From contig JAQGKC010000213.1 in assembly GCA_028290305.1 (NCBI GenBank), forward strand, positions 1 to 21,643: 21,643 bases of DNA. Reading direction: 5' to 3'. Shown here piece after piece: positions 13,970 to 21,643 of this stretch; within the stretch, counting starts at the first letter, position 1, and each line of letters opens with the position of its first letter. This stretch comes from Bradyrhizobium sp. GTDB taxonomy: Bacteria > Pseudomonadota > Alphaproteobacteria > Rhizobiales > Xanthobacteraceae. The notes below the pieces were generated by a model. The model was not told the origin of the DNA. It did not search any database and worked only from the letters and a program-made list of their open reading frames with translations. Both the position numbers and the translations under genes were made by a program.

Positions 13970-15574
13970 TTGCAGAGTCTGGTGGGCTTCCTAAAAGGTC
14001 TGGGCGCTTCGCGGTTGATGGCGATGGTCGCGGTGACAGCCGCGCTGATCGGTTTCTTCGCCTTTGTCATCATGCGCGTCACTACGCCGCAGATGACCAC
14101 TCTCTTTACCGACCTCAGTACCGAGGATTCCTCCGCCATCATCAAGGACCTGGAACGCCAGGCCATTCCCTTCGAATTGCGCAACGACGGCGCCGTGATC
14201 ATGGTGCCGAAGGACAAGGTCACGCGGCTGCGGATGAAGCTCGCCGAGGGCGGTTTGCCCAAGGGCGGCGGCGTCGGCTACGAGATCTTCGACAAATCCG
14301 ACGCGCTCGGCACCACCAGCTTCGTCCAGAACATCAATCATCTGCGCGCGCTGGAGGGCGAACTTGCTCGCACCATCCGCGCCATCGACCGCATCCAGGC
14401 CGCCCGGGTCCATCTGGTGCTGCCCGAGCGGCCGCTGTTTTCGCGCGAGACGCCCGAACCATCGGCCTCGATCGTCGTGCGCGTGCGTGGTGCGCTCGAA
14501 CCGCAGCAGATCAGGGCCATCCGCCACCTGGTCGCCTCTGCCGTCAGCGGCTTGAAACCGCAGCGGGTGTCGATCGTCGATGAGGCCGGTCAATTGCTTG
14601 CCGACGGCGAAAGCGGCGACAACGATAATGTTGTCGGAGACGAACGCCGTGCCAGTTTCGAAAAGCGGATGCGCAATGAGGTCGAGGCGATCGTGTCCTC
14701 GGTGGTCGGCGCGGGCCGCGCCCGCGTCCAGCTCTCGGCGGACTTCGACTACAACAGGATTACTCAGACCTCGGACCGCTTCGATCCCGAAGGCCGGGTG
14801 TTGCGCTCGAGCCAGACCCGGGAAGAATCCAGCGCGACCGCCGACAATAGCGGTCAGGTCACCGTCAATAACGAATTGCCGGGCAATCAGCGCTCGGACG
14901 CCGCGACGCCGACGAAAGACCAGAGCAAGAAGACCGAAGAAACCAACAATTACGAGATTTCCCACACCACCAAGACCGAAGTGACCGAGGCCGGACGGGT
15001 CAACCGGATCTCGGTCGCCGTGCTGGTCGACGGCAGCTATACCAAGAACGAAAAAGGCGAGATGGTCTATCAGGAGCGCAGCAAGGACCAGCTCGACCGT
15101 ATCGCGACACTGGTGCGCTCGGCGATCGGCTTCGATCAGAAGCGTGGCGACCAGGTCGAGGTCGTAAACCTCAAATTCGCGGAAGCGCCGGCCGTCGCTT
15201 CGATCGCCGAGCCGACCGGGCTGCTCGGCATGCTGCAGTTCACCAAAGACGACGTGATGTACGTGATCGAACTGGGCGTGATGATGCTGCTCAGCCTTGT
15301 GGTGCTGTTCATGGTGATCCGGCCGCTGGTCAGGCGCATCCTCGCTTCCGAAGTAATCCCCTCGCTCGCCAGCGAAGAATTGGTGCCGGCGCTGACCGAC
15401 GGGAGCGCAGTACCCGCAAGCCAGAGTCTCGTGCCCACCACCTCGATGATCGACGTCGCCCAGGTTCAGGGCCAGGTTCATGCGCAGACCGTGCATCGCG
15501 TCGGTGAACTGGCGGAGCGAAACCCAAGCGAAACCGCTTCCATTGTTCGTCAATGGCTCACGGAGCCTGCGTGA
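13970..15574 (+). CDS. fliF: Flagellar MS-ring protein FliF
   Basis: A 534-residue inner-membrane protein that forms the MS ring, the base on which the flagellum and export gate are built. Membrane segment one is at about 17-36. The ring-building YscJ/FliF domain follows (about 40-215, with LAEGGLPKGGGVGYEIFD and RVHLVLPE) and then the C-terminal FliF domain. The variable Gln/Asn/Thr-rich loop is at about 275-325. Membrane segment two is at about 430-451. The C-terminal tail (ASIVRQWLTEPA) is the part that binds FliG. The start is TTG 13970 after a G-rich stretch (GGGGGCGG); no ATG gives a full first helix. It is the first gene of the fliF-fliG-fliH-fliN-flbD operon. Confidence 0.96.
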   Translation: MQSLVGFLKGLGASRLMAMVAVTAALIGFFAFVIMRVTTPQMTTLFTDLSTEDSSAIIKDLERQAIPFELRNDGAVIMVPKDKVTRLRMKLAEGGLPKGGGVGYEIFDKSDALGTTSFVQNINHLRALEGELARTIRAIDRIQAARVHLVLPERPLFSRETPEPSASIVVRVRGALEPQQIRAIRHLVASAVSGLKPQRVSIVDEAGQLLADGESGDNDNVVGDERRASFEKRMRNEVEAIVSSVVGAGRARVQLSADFDYNRITQTSDRFDPEGRVLRSSQTREESSATADNSGQVTVNNELPGNQRSDAATPTKDQSKKTEETNNYEISHTTKTEVTEAGRVNRISVAVLVDGSYTKNEKGEMVYQERSKDQLDRIATLVRSAIGFDQKRGDQVEVVNLKFAEAPAVASIAEPTGLLGMLQFTKDDVMYVIELGVMMLLSLVVLFMVIRPLVRRILASEVIPSLASEELVPALTDGSAVPASQSLVPTTSMIDVAQVQGQVHAQTVHRVGELAERNPSETASIVRQWLTEPA

Positions 15575-15580
15575 TCTGAC

Positions 15581-16663
15581 ATGGCTGTACCGCAAACCAC
15601 CAACGCCAACGATATCACCAGCGTCATCGCCACGCTGGCGAGCCGTCAGGGCAATCGCCCCAAAAGCGCGCCGATCAGCGGTCCGAAACGCGCCGCGATC
15701 CTGATGCTGGCGCTCGGAGAACAATATGGCGGCAAGGTCTGGTCGCAGCTCGACGACGATGAAGTGCGTGAATTGTCGATGGTGATGTCGACGCTCGGCA
15801 CCGTCGAGGCCGACGTGGTGGAAGACCTGCTGCTCGAATTCGTATCGCGGATGTCGGCATCCGGCGCGCTGATGGGAACTTTCGACGGCACCGAACGGCT
15901 GCTGCAGCAATATCTGCCGCCCGAGCGCGTGTCCGGTATCATGGACGAAATTCGTGGACCCGCGGGCCGCAACATGTGGGAGAAGCTCTCCAACGTGCAG
16001 GAAGAGGTGCTCGCCAACTATCTCAAGAACGAATATCCGCAGACCATCGCGGTGGTACTCTCGAAGCTGAAGCCGGAGCATGCCGCCCGGGTGCTCGCGA
16101 TCCTGCCCGAGGACATGGCGCTCGATGTGGTCGGCCGCATGCTGCGAATGGAGGCGGTGCAGAAGGAAGTGATCGAGCGCGTCGAACAGACGCTCCGCAC
16201 CGAATTCATGTCGAACCTGTCGCAGACTCGCCGTCGCGACGCCCATGAGGTGATGGCCGAGATCTTCAACAATTTCGACCGCCAGACCGAAACCCGCTTC
16301 ATCACTTCGCTGGAAGAGGACAACCGCGAGTCTGCCGAGCGCATCAAGGCGCTGATGTTCACCTTCGACGACCTCGTCAAGCTGGATTCCGCTTCGGCGC
16401 AGACGCTGATGCGCCACATCGACAAGGACAAGCTCGGCGTCGCGCTGAAGAGCGCCAACGAGGATGTCCGCGGCTTCTTCCTCGGCAACATGTCGTCCCG
16501 CGCCGGCAAGATGCTGCTCGACGACATGGCCGCACTGGGACCGGTACGGTTGCGCGATGTCGACGAGGCGCAGGCGCTGCTCGTCAATCTCGCCAAGGAT
16601 CTCGCCGCCAAGGGCGAAATCATGCTGACGAAAAACCGCGCCGACGACGAGCTGGTGTACTGA
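15581..16663 (+). CDS. fliG: Flagellar motor switch protein FliG
   Basis: A 360-residue switch protein linking the MS ring to the C ring and bearing the torque-generating helix. The N-terminal domain (about 30-130) binds FliF. The middle domain carries EYPQT (151-155), a variant of the usual EHPQT motif. The C-terminal torque domain (about 270-345) has the conserved pattern [20 protein letters not shown] followed by GPVRLRDV, with charged residues in the expected places. It starts 6 bp after the fliF stop, so translation is probably coupled; no strong ribosome site is seen. Its stop overlaps the fliH start (TGATG). Confidence 0.96.
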   Translation: MAVPQTTNANDITSVIATLASRQGNRPKSAPISGPKRAAILMLALGEQYGGKVWSQLDDDEVRELSMVMSTLGTVEADVVEDLLLEFVSRMSASGALMGTFDGTERLLQQYLPPERVSGIMDEIRGPAGRNMWEKLSNVQEEVLANYLKNEYPQTIAVVLSKLKPEHAARVLAILPEDMALDVVGRMLRMEAVQKEVIERVEQTLRTEFMSNLSQTRRRDAHEVMAEIFNNFDRQTETRFITSLEEDNRESAERIKALMFTFDDLVKLDSASAQTLMRHIDKDKLGVALKSANEDVRGFFLGNMSSRAGKMLLDDMAALGPVRLRDVDEAQALLVNLAKDLAAKGEIMLTKNRADDELVY

Positions 16664-17289
16664 TGGCCGCCCCTGCAAAATTCCTGTTCGACATGGACTT
16701 CTCCGCGCCGGACAAGACACGCGAGCGGCCCGCCACGGCATCGGAAATCGCGCAGAAGATCGCGGCCGCCGAGGCCCGCGCCTATCGCGACGGCTTCGAC
16801 GCCGCCCAGCGCGAGGCGAAGGCGGAAAGCGACCGCCGCGCCGCGCTGGCGCTCGAGGAGATCGGGATTGCCATTCGGGGCATCGCGACCCGCTTTTCCG
16901 GCATCGAGACCCGGATGGAAACCGAAGCCGTCGATGTCGCGGTCGCGGTGGCGCGCAAACTGTGCAGCGAATTGATTTCCGGCGAGCCGCTTGGCGAAGT
17001 CACCGCGCTGGTGCGCGATTGTTTCTCGCATCTGGTCTCGACGCCGCATCTCGTGGTGCGCATCAACGATTCCCTCTACGAAGCCGCGCGCGAGCAGATC
17101 GAACGGCTGGCGAAACAAAGCGGCTTCGAAGGTCGTCTCGTGATCCTGGCGGAGCCGGACATCGCGACCGGCGATTGCAGGATCGAATGGGCCGACGGCG
17201 GCGTGGTGCTGGAGCGCGCGGCGATCGAAACAAAAATCAACGAACTTGTCGGGCGCTACATGGCGTCCCGCGGTCAGGCCGGAACATGA
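16663..17289 (+). CDS. fliH: FliH-type regulator of the flagellar export ATPase (FlbE)
   Basis: A 208-residue cytosolic protein expected to hold and regulate the export ATPase FliI and dock it to the C ring. Residues 25-75 form a charged Ala-rich helix (AEARAYRDGFDAAQREAKAE), and the C-terminal half (about 95-200) has the FliH/HrpE pattern (VAVARKLCSELI, then ILAEPDIATGDCRIEWADGG). The start overlaps the fliG stop. In Caulobacter the gene in this operon position was named flbE. FliI and FliJ are not in the window. Confidence 0.9.
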   Translation: MAAPAKFLFDMDFSAPDKTRERPATASEIAQKIAAAEARAYRDGFDAAQREAKAESDRRAALALEEIGIAIRGIATRFSGIETRMETEAVDVAVAVARKLCSELISGEPLGEVTALVRDCFSHLVSTPHLVVRINDSLYEAAREQIERLAKQSGFEGRLVILAEPDIATGDCRIEWADGGVVLERAAIETKINELVGRYMASRGQAGT

Positions 17290-17299
17290 GGATTGAACC

Positions 17300-17650
17300 A
17301 TGAGTGACACCGACGCACAGGTTCCGCTTCCGGACCTCAACGCCGCCAATACATCCGGCATCGATGACGTGGCCTATCACGAGGACGAACAGGCTTCGCG
17401 CATTGCCGCCGATCTGGAAGCGGTATTCGACGTACCGGTACAGGTTTCGGCCGTGCTTGGCCGCTCCAAGATGGACGTCGGCGAATTGCTCAAGCTGGGG
17501 CCCGGCACCGTGCTCGAACTCGATCGCCGCGTCGGCGAAGCCATCGACATCTACGTCAACAACCGGCTGGTCGCGCGTGGCGAAGTGGTTCTGGTGGAAG
17601 ACAAGCTTGGCGTAACCATGACCGAAATCATCAAGGCTGAACGCGCCTGA
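17300..17650 (+). CDS. fliN: Flagellar motor switch protein FliN
   Basis: A 116-residue C-ring subunit. The SpoA domain fills the C-terminal two thirds (about 38-112): LEAVFDVPVQVSAVLGRSKM, then LKLGPGTVLELDRRVGEAID and VARGEVVLVEDKLGVTMTEI, all standard FliN sequence. The N-terminal 35 residues are an acidic extension. A GAGG (17288-17291) lies 8 bases before ATG 17300, just across the fliH stop. FliM, its usual partner, is not in the window. Confidence 0.95.
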   Translation: MSDTDAQVPLPDLNAANTSGIDDVAYHEDEQASRIAADLEAVFDVPVQVSAVLGRSKMDVGELLKLGPGTVLELDRRVGEAIDIYVNNRLVARGEVVLVEDKLGVTMTEIIKAERA

Positions 17651-17703
17651 CATTTTTGACGGCACGCGCATAACAGGCGCGAACAGACGAACAGGAGAAT
17701 ACC

Positions 17704-19083
17704 ATGCGGCTTCTCATCGTTGGCACACTGAAGGGCCAGCTTACGACAGCCACCAAGATCGCCATGGACAATGGTGCTTCCGTGACCCATGCGGAGGATC
17801 ACGAACAGGCCATGCGGGTGTTGCGCGGCGGCAAGGGCGCCGACCTTTTGCTGGTCGACGTCGCCCTCGACATCCGCGATCTGGTGATGCGGCTGGAGGC
17901 CGAACACATTCACGTGCCGATCGTCGCCTGCGGCATCTCCAATGACGCTCGCGCCGCGGTTGCCGCGATCCACGCCGGCGCCAAGGAATACATCCCGCTG
18001 CCGCCTGACCCGGAATTGATCGCCGCCGTGCTCGCCGCTGTCGCCAACGATTCTCGCGATATGGTCTACCGCGACGAAGCGATGGCCAAGGTGATCAAGC
18101 TGGCGCAGCAGATCGCCGGTTCCGACGCCTCGGTGATGATCACCGGCGAATCCGGCACCGGCAAGGAGGTGCTGGCGCGCTATGTCCACACCCGCTCCAA
18201 CCGCGCCAAGAGGCCGTTCATCAGCATCAATTGCGCGGCGATCCCCGAGCATCTGCTTGAATCCGAATTGTTCGGCCATGAGAAGGGCGCGTTCACCGGC
18301 GCGGTCGCGCGGCGGATCGGGAAATTCGAGGAAGCCACCGGCGGCACCCTTTTGCTCGACGAAATCTCCGAAATGGATGTACGGCTGCAATCCAAATTGC
18401 TGCGCGCCATCCAGGAGCGCGTGATCGACCGCGTCGGCGGCACCCGGCCGGTACCGGTCGATATCCGCATCATCGCGACCTCGAACCGCAACCTCGCCGA
18501 CGCCGTGCGCGAGGGCAGCTTCCGCGAGGATCTCTTGTTCCGGCTCAATGTCGTGAACCTGAAGATACCGCCGCTGCGCGAGCGGCCGGCGGATATTCTC
18601 GAACTGGCGCAGCACTTCGCCAAGAAATATGCCGACGCCAACGGCGTACCGTTGCGGCCGATTTCAGCGGAGGCCCGGCGGGTGCTGACCTCCAACCGCT
18701 GGCAGGGCAACGTCCGCGAGCTGGAGAACACCATCCATCGTTCGGTGCTGATGGCGCAAGGCGACGAGATCGGCGTCGACGCCATCCTGACGCCGGACGG
18801 CGACCGTCTCGACCTCGCCAAGACTGTGCCGGCGGTCGCGCATGCTACCTTCGCCGCCGAACAGGTCACGCGCGCGCTGGTCGGGCGTACGGTAGCCGAC
18901 GTGGAGCGCGATCTCATTCTGGAAACGCTGAAACATTGCCTCGGCAATCGCACCCACGCCGCCAATATCCTGGGCATCTCGATCCGGACGCTGCGCAACA
19001 AGCTCAATGAATATGCCGACGGCGGGCTGCCGATCACGCCCGCGGGCTCCGGCGAATATCACCGTGTCGCCGCGACGGTGTGA
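17704..19083 (+). CDS. flbD: Sigma-54-dependent flagellar activator FlbD
   Basis: A 459-residue enhancer-binding protein that activates sigma-54 flagellar promoters and in Caulobacter also represses the fliF promoter. The N-terminal receiver-like domain (1-115) keeps D52 but lacks the acidic pair after the first strand (LLIVG instead of a DD motif), so ordinary phosphorylation is unlikely; Caulobacter FlbD is likewise atypical and controlled by FliX. The AAA+ domain has Walker A GESGTGKE (148-155), the sigma-54 contact loop GAFTGA (195-200) and Walker B LLLDE (216-220). The C-terminal Fis-type helix-turn-helix includes [26 protein letters not shown] lies 5 bases before ATG 17704. It ends the operon. 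Confidence 0.96.
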   Translation: MRLLIVGTLKGQLTTATKIAMDNGASVTHAEDHEQAMRVLRGGKGADLLLVDVALDIRDLVMRLEAEHIHVPIVACGISNDARAAVAAIHAGAKEYIPLPPDPELIAAVLAAVANDSRDMVYRDEAMAKVIKLAQQIAGSDASVMITGESGTGKEVLARYVHTRSNRAKRPFISINCAAIPEHLLESELFGHEKGAFTGAVARRIGKFEEATGGTLLLDEISEMDVRLQSKLLRAIQERVIDRVGGTRPVPVDIRIIATSNRNLADAVREGSFREDLLFRLNVVNLKIPPLRERPADILELAQHFAKKYADANGVPLRPISAEARRVLTSNRWQGNVRELENTIHRSVLMAQGDEIGVDAILTPDGDRLDLAKTVPAVAHATFAAEQVTRALVGRTVADVERDLILETLKHCLGNRTHAANILGISIRTLRNKLNEYADGGLPITPAGSGEYHRVAATV

Positions 19084-19112
19084 TCTCCAGGTCGGTCACT
19101 GTTTAGAATAAA

Positions 19113-19148
19113 TCCGGCGCGAGGGTCACCCCGCGCCGGAACTGTTTT
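19113..19148 (+). terminator. Terminator after flbD
   Basis: A perfect 9-bp GC-rich stem (19113-19121 with 19132-19140) encloses a loop that can itself pair (GGGT/ACCC) and is followed by ACTGTTTT. It lies 30 bp after the flbD stop. Confidence 0.8.
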
Positions 19149-19196
19149 GCGGCAGCCCTGTTTTAAGCAGGCACTTTACCCTGTTTGAAAGCCGCC

Positions 19197-19436
19197 ATGT
19201 CCACCCTGCAGCTCGATCCGCCGATCCCCGTCGTCACGCCAAAGGGCGAGGGATACGCTCACCTGCTGATCGACTATGGGCCCGAATATAATTTGCTCTG
19301 GGTCCGCTTTCTCGACGATTCCGGCGAGTGCTGGACCTACGACAACACCCAGATCCGCGCCCAGAAGAACGTCACCATGGGCCGCACCTTTGTCTCGCGC
19401 CATCAGCCGAAAGCGCCATCCGTCGCTGCCGAGTAA
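19197..19436 (+). CDS. Small conserved-looking cytosolic protein
   Basis: A 79-residue protein starting MSTLQLDPPIPVVTPKGEGY, with a compact predicted beta-rich body (AHLLIDYGPEYNLLWVRFLD, then SGECWTYDNTQIRAQKN). It has no signal peptide, membrane segment or catalytic motif. I recognise it only as a type of hypothetical protein common in Bradyrhizobium-like genomes. ATG 19197 is preferred over a TTG at 19185. Its last 34 bases overlap the end of a convergent small gene. Confidence 0.7.
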   Translation: MSTLQLDPPIPVVTPKGEGYAHLLIDYGPEYNLLWVRFLDDSGECWTYDNTQIRAQKNVTMGRTFVSRHQPKAPSVAAE

Positions 19437-19582
19437 TTTGGTGCGTCGGGCTTGCGGAAGATGTGGATTGGATCGCCCGGCTGCAGCTCGCGCCCGGTAA
19501 ATGCCGCATAGGCGTAGAGCGCGAGATAACCGATCGCGACCGCACCGATCCCGTAAAAAACCCAAACCGCGACGCGTTTCAT
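19403..19582 (-). CDS. Small single-pass membrane protein (59 aa)
   Basis: Starting at ATG 19582 the protein reads MKRVAVWVFYGIGAVAIGYL with one membrane helix at about 5-26, then a short polar tail (GRELQPGDPIHIFRKPDAPN). Its ATG overlaps the stop of the 44-codon frame upstream (TGATG), which points to coupled translation and fixes this start rather than ATG 19636. Its function is unknown. Its end overlaps a convergent gene by 34 bases. Confidence 0.6.
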   Translation of the reverse strand: MKRVAVWVFYGIGAVAIGYLALYAYAAFTGRELQPGDPIHIFRKPDAPNYSAATDGAFG

Positions 19583-19716
19583 CAGGTCAGGGCACTGCGT
19601 TGAGCGACCTGGGAGACGTGTCGCTGCCACCACCAAAACAGGGGCACGACCATCAACTCTCCTGCCAGACTGATCAAGAGGCCGATGGCCGGGATTTGAA
19701 GAAGTTTGCGTTCCAT
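19582..19716 (-). CDS. Tiny hydrophobic protein (44 aa)
   Basis: A 44-residue frame (MERKLLQIPAIGLLISLAGE, then LMVVPLFWWWQR...) with one hydrophobic segment at about 7-30, likely membrane-bound. A strong ribosome site GGAGAGAG ends 7 bases before ATG 19716, and the stop overlaps the start of the 59-residue membrane protein. The good ribosome site, hydrophobic content and overlap make it a credible small gene despite its length. Function unknown. Confidence 0.6.
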   Translation of the reverse strand: MERKLLQIPAIGLLISLAGELMVVPLFWWWQRHVSQVAQRSALT

Positions 19717-19776
19717 CGCGTGACTCTCTCCAGTTCCACCCTCGCCGGACACTGGTGAGCTTCTAGGCTACGAACG

Positions 19777-19800
19777 GAAAAAAGGCCACCTCGTGGCCTT
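19777..19800 (-). terminator. Terminator of the sulfonate operon
   Basis: On the minus strand an 8-bp stem (19782-19789 with 19793-19800) with a 3-base loop is followed by a run of T (19783-19778). It lies immediately after the flavin reductase stop. Confidence 0.88.
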
Positions 19801-19801
19801 G

Positions 19802-20383
19802 CTAGCGATGCAGGGCGCGCGGGGGCGGCAGACTGACCTCCGCGAGCTTGATCGCATCCTCGTTCTGATCGATTGCGACATATTGCCCCTGCCAGTAGGC
19901 CAGCGCGGCAGTGCGCGTCGATGTCTGTATGTCCAGTACGCGTCCGACCACGATGGCATGGGAATGCCGCTCGATGATATCCTCGGCTTCACAGTCGATG
20001 GCCGACAATGCGCCAACCAGAAGCGGCACGCCGGATACGCGCGTGGTCCATTGCGCGCCTGCAAAGCGGTCCGCGCCCTTCAGCCCGCCCTTGCCGGTAA
20101 ACCGTTCGGCGACATCGAGCTGATCGGCTGTGAGAATATTGACACCGAAGAAACCATCACGCTTGAGCAGCGGCCAGGACGACGATTCCCGGTTGATGCT
20201 GACGATCAATGTCGGCGGATCGACCGACAGCGATGATACCGATGTAACGGTCATCCCCGTGATGTCCTTGCCTCGCCCGACAGTGATCACGCTGACGCCG
20301 CCCGCCAAATGCCGCATGGCGCCGCGGAACGCGCTCGAGGAAACCTCGCGTTCAATCTTGATGTTGCGGACGACGGAATTCAT
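19802..20383 (-). CDS. Flavin reductase, probably serving sulfonate monooxygenase
   Basis: A 193-residue flavin reductase-like (HpaC-type split-barrel) protein that would reduce FMN or FAD with NAD(P)H. The family signature GMTVTSVSSLSVDPPTLIVS spans 43-62, followed by SSSWPLLKRDGFFGVNIL, and near the C-terminus come HAIVVGRV and LAYWQGQY. ATG 20383 (M-N-S-V-V-R) is chosen because GTGAGG lies just upstream; the frame opens further but that part lies inside ssuB and has no family match. It is 7 bp after the ssuB stop in the same operon, so it likely feeds reduced flavin to an SsuD-type monooxygenase, in place of the unrelated SsuE enzyme of E. coli. That partnership is inferred. Confidence 0.88.
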   Translation of the reverse strand: MNSVVRNIKIEREVSSSAFRGAMRHLAGGVSVITVGRGKDITGMTVTSVSSLSVDPPTLIVSINRESSSWPLLKRDGFFGVNILTADQLDVAERFTGKGGLKGADRFAGAQWTTRVSGVPLLVGALSAIDCEAEDIIERHSHAIVVGRVLDIQTSTRTAALAYWQGQYVAIDQNEDAIKLAEVSLPPPRALHR

Positions 20384-20390
20384 GGCAGCC

Positions 20391-21236
20391 TCACAGGTCT
20401 GATGGTTCGTCCGCGGATTGGAGAAGATCGCGCAGGATCGAACCTTCCAGCGCTGCGAGATCGGCCGAGCCGCGGCGGCGGGGACGCGCGATGTCGACAT
20501 GGATGTCGTGCGCGATGCGGCCGTCTTCGATGACCAGCACGCGATCGGCCAGCGCAACGGCTTCCGACACATCGTGCGTCACCAGAATCGCGGTGAAGGC
20601 CTGATCGTGCCAGACCCGTTCCAGCAGCCGCTGCATGGAAATCCGCGTCAGCGCGTCGAGCGCACCGAGCGGCTCGTCGAACGCCAGAACCCGCGGATGG
20701 CTGACCAGCGCGCGCGCCAGCGCCACGCGTTGCTTCTGTCCGCCGGAAAGGACCGCCGGCCATTGCCCACGCTTCTCTTCGAGACCGACTTCCGCAAGCG
20801 CCTTTTCGGCGCGGGCTTGTGCATCGGCCGATGCACGGTCACGCCCGAGGCCTACTTCGACGTTCGACAGAACCCGCGCCCATGGCAACAGCCGCGGCTC
20901 CTGGAACATCACCCGCACATCTTCAGGCCGTGTCTGCTCGCCAAAGCTGATGCTGCCGGCGTCGATGGTCTCGAGCCCCGCAATCAGACGCAGCAGCGTG
21001 CTCTTGCCACAGCCGCTGCGGCCGACGATCGCCACGAACTGGCCCGCCGGAATATGCAGGTCGACGCCGCGCAGCACTTCGTTGTCGCCGAACGACTTGC
21101 GCAAGCCACGAATGGTGAGCGGAAGGCCGCGGCTTGAGGCTTCCAACCCATGCCGCACAAGCCGCGCGTGCTCGGTGAATTCTGGAAGATCCACAGGCTC
21201 GGCATCCGGCAGGAGAAAACGAAGGGCTTCTTGCAT
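20391..21236 (-). CDS. ssuB: Aliphatic sulfonate ABC transporter ATPase SsuB
   Basis: A 281-residue ATPase powering sulfonate import at the inner membrane. It has Walker [10 protein letters not shown] (72-80), Q-loop Q112, signature LSGGQ (163-167), Walker B LAFDEP (184-189) and switch H221 in VTHDVSEA. The C-terminal [19 protein letters not shown] closely follows E. coli SsuB as I recall it, which favours sulfonates over nitrate or taurine. About 40 residues precede the ABC domain, more than in E. coli. ATG 21236 (M-Q-E-A-L) with GAGAG upstream is preferred; a TTG at 21248 would overlap the ssuC stop by four bases. It lies between ssuC and the flavin reductase gene. Confidence 0.9.
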   Translation of the reverse strand: MQEALRFLLPDAEPVDLPEFTEHARLVRHGLEASSRGLPLTIRGLRKSFGDNEVLRGVDLHIPAGQFVAIVGRSGCGKSTLLRLIAGLETIDAGSISFGEQTRPEDVRVMFQEPRLLPWARVLSNVEVGLGRDRASADAQARAEKALAEVGLEEKRGQWPAVLSGGQKQRVALARALVSHPRVLAFDEPLGALDALTRISMQRLLERVWHDQAFTAILVTHDVSEAVALADRVLVIEDGRIAHDIHVDIARPRRRGSADLAALEGSILRDLLQSADEPSDL

Positions 21237-21244
21237 GTATGCTC

Positions 21245-21643
21245 TCAATGTTTCTGGAAGGCCGGGTGCCAGGACAATGTCAGCCGCTCAAGCGCGCGCG
21301 AGGCGCTGTCGGCCAGCTTTCCAAGCAATGCGTAGATCAGGATGCTGAGCACGACGACGTCGATCAGCATGAATTCGCGTGCCTGCATCGCCATGTAGCC
21401 GAGGCCCGACGAGGCCGCGATGGTTTCCGCCACGATCAGCGTCAGCCACATGATGCCGAGCGCGAAGCGTACGCCGACGAAGATCGACGGCAGCGCGCCC
21501 GGAAAGATCACGCGCCGGAACAATTCACCGTCGGTCATGCCGTAGATGCGCCCCATCTCGATCAGTTGCGGATCGACGGTGCGGATGCCGTGCAGGGTGT
21601 TGAGATAGATCGGGAAGAACACGCCGAGCGCGACCAGAAACAG
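21245..21643 (-). CDS. ssuC: Sulfonate ABC transporter permease SsuC, N-terminal part outside window
   Basis: The last 132 residues of an inner-membrane permease. The binding-protein-dependent transport signature (the EAA loop that contacts the ATPase) is [20 protein letters not shown] followed by [16 protein letters not shown]. Membrane segments follow at [16 protein letters not shown] and [20 protein letters not shown]. The sequence tracks E. coli SsuC closely ([22 protein letters not shown]). The frame is open to the window edge, so the gene starts beyond it. Confidence 0.92.
   Translation of the reverse strand: MFLVALGVFFPIYLNTLHGIRTVDPQLIEMGRIYGMTDGELFRRVIFPGALPSIFVGVRFALGIMWLTLIVAETIAASSGLGYMAMQAREFMLIDVVVLSILIYALLGKLADSASRALERLTLSWHPAFQKH

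Noticed and set aside
13991..16741. Minus-strand open frame of 916 codons antisense to fliF and fliG
   Set aside because: The plus strand carries unmistakable FliF and FliG; long antisense frames arise from GC-rich third positions. The translation is rich in His, Arg, Asp and Gln without any domain.
16018..18615. Minus-strand frames antisense to fliG, fliH, fliN and flbD
   Set aside because: They are shadows of well-recognised flagellar genes, with low-complexity compositions and no motifs.
20384..20572. N-terminal extension of the flavin reductase
   Set aside because: It overlaps ssuB coding sequence in another frame; ATG 20383 has a ribosome site and matches the family start.
1..21643. 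CRISPR array, rRNA genes or replication origin
   Set aside because: No regularly spaced repeats with unique spacers, no rRNA-like sequence and no iteron cluster were seen.

Overview
The window looks like chromosome of a Bradyrhizobium/Rhodopseudomonas-type alphaproteobacterium (Nitrobacteraceae). The evidence is the fliF-fliG-fliH-fliN-flbD gene order with sciP and a CtrA-type box (Caulobacter-style flagellar control), high GC with strong third-position bias, and close family resemblance of mnmA, the SsuB/SsuC transporter and the small hypothetical proteins. This assignment rests on protein families, not on a database search.

Layout. (1) Positions 1 to about 8198 are accessory DNA: an ISNCY-type insertion sequence with an intact DDE transposase running off the left edge (1-1337); a divergent pair made of a PD-(D/E)XK nuclease fused to a DUF2075 ATPase/helicase (minus) and a DEDDh 3'-5' exonuclease (plus); a secreted LprI-like protein; a decayed stretch with what looks like a DUF2924 remnant; and a small ORF translationally coupled to a large serine recombinase. 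The recombinase frame ends inside the 3' half of tRNA-Met, so the tRNA marks the right end of an integrated element. (2) Positions 8122-10617 (minus) are backbone: tRNA-Met with a near-consensus promoter, a small secreted protein, a PmtA-like methyltransferase and mnmA. (3) Positions 10916-19148 (plus) are flagellar: a sigma-54 promoter, fliK and flgD, a hairpin, sciP, a terminator, a CtrA-type box, then fliF-fliG-fliH-fliN-flbD and a hairpin terminator. (4) Positions 19197-21643 hold a small cytosolic protein, two tiny coupled membrane proteins, and the end of a sulfonate-uptake operon (ssuC-ssuB-flavin reductase) with its terminator.

How the genes work together. In the Caulobacter scheme CtrA turns on the fliF operon, which builds the MS ring, switch and export regulator and also makes FlbD. 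FlbD then activates sigma-54 promoters of later genes such as hook assembly, and SciP blocks CtrA. All these parts, cis-elements included, are visible within 8 kb here. In the sulfonate operon the transporter brings in the substrate and the reductase would supply reduced flavin to a monooxygenase not in the window.

The best candidate for an undescribed system is the divergent nuclease-helicase plus exonuclease pair at 1433-4338, which sits on the mobile element and has the make-up of a nucleic-acid-targeting defence module. That role is inference.
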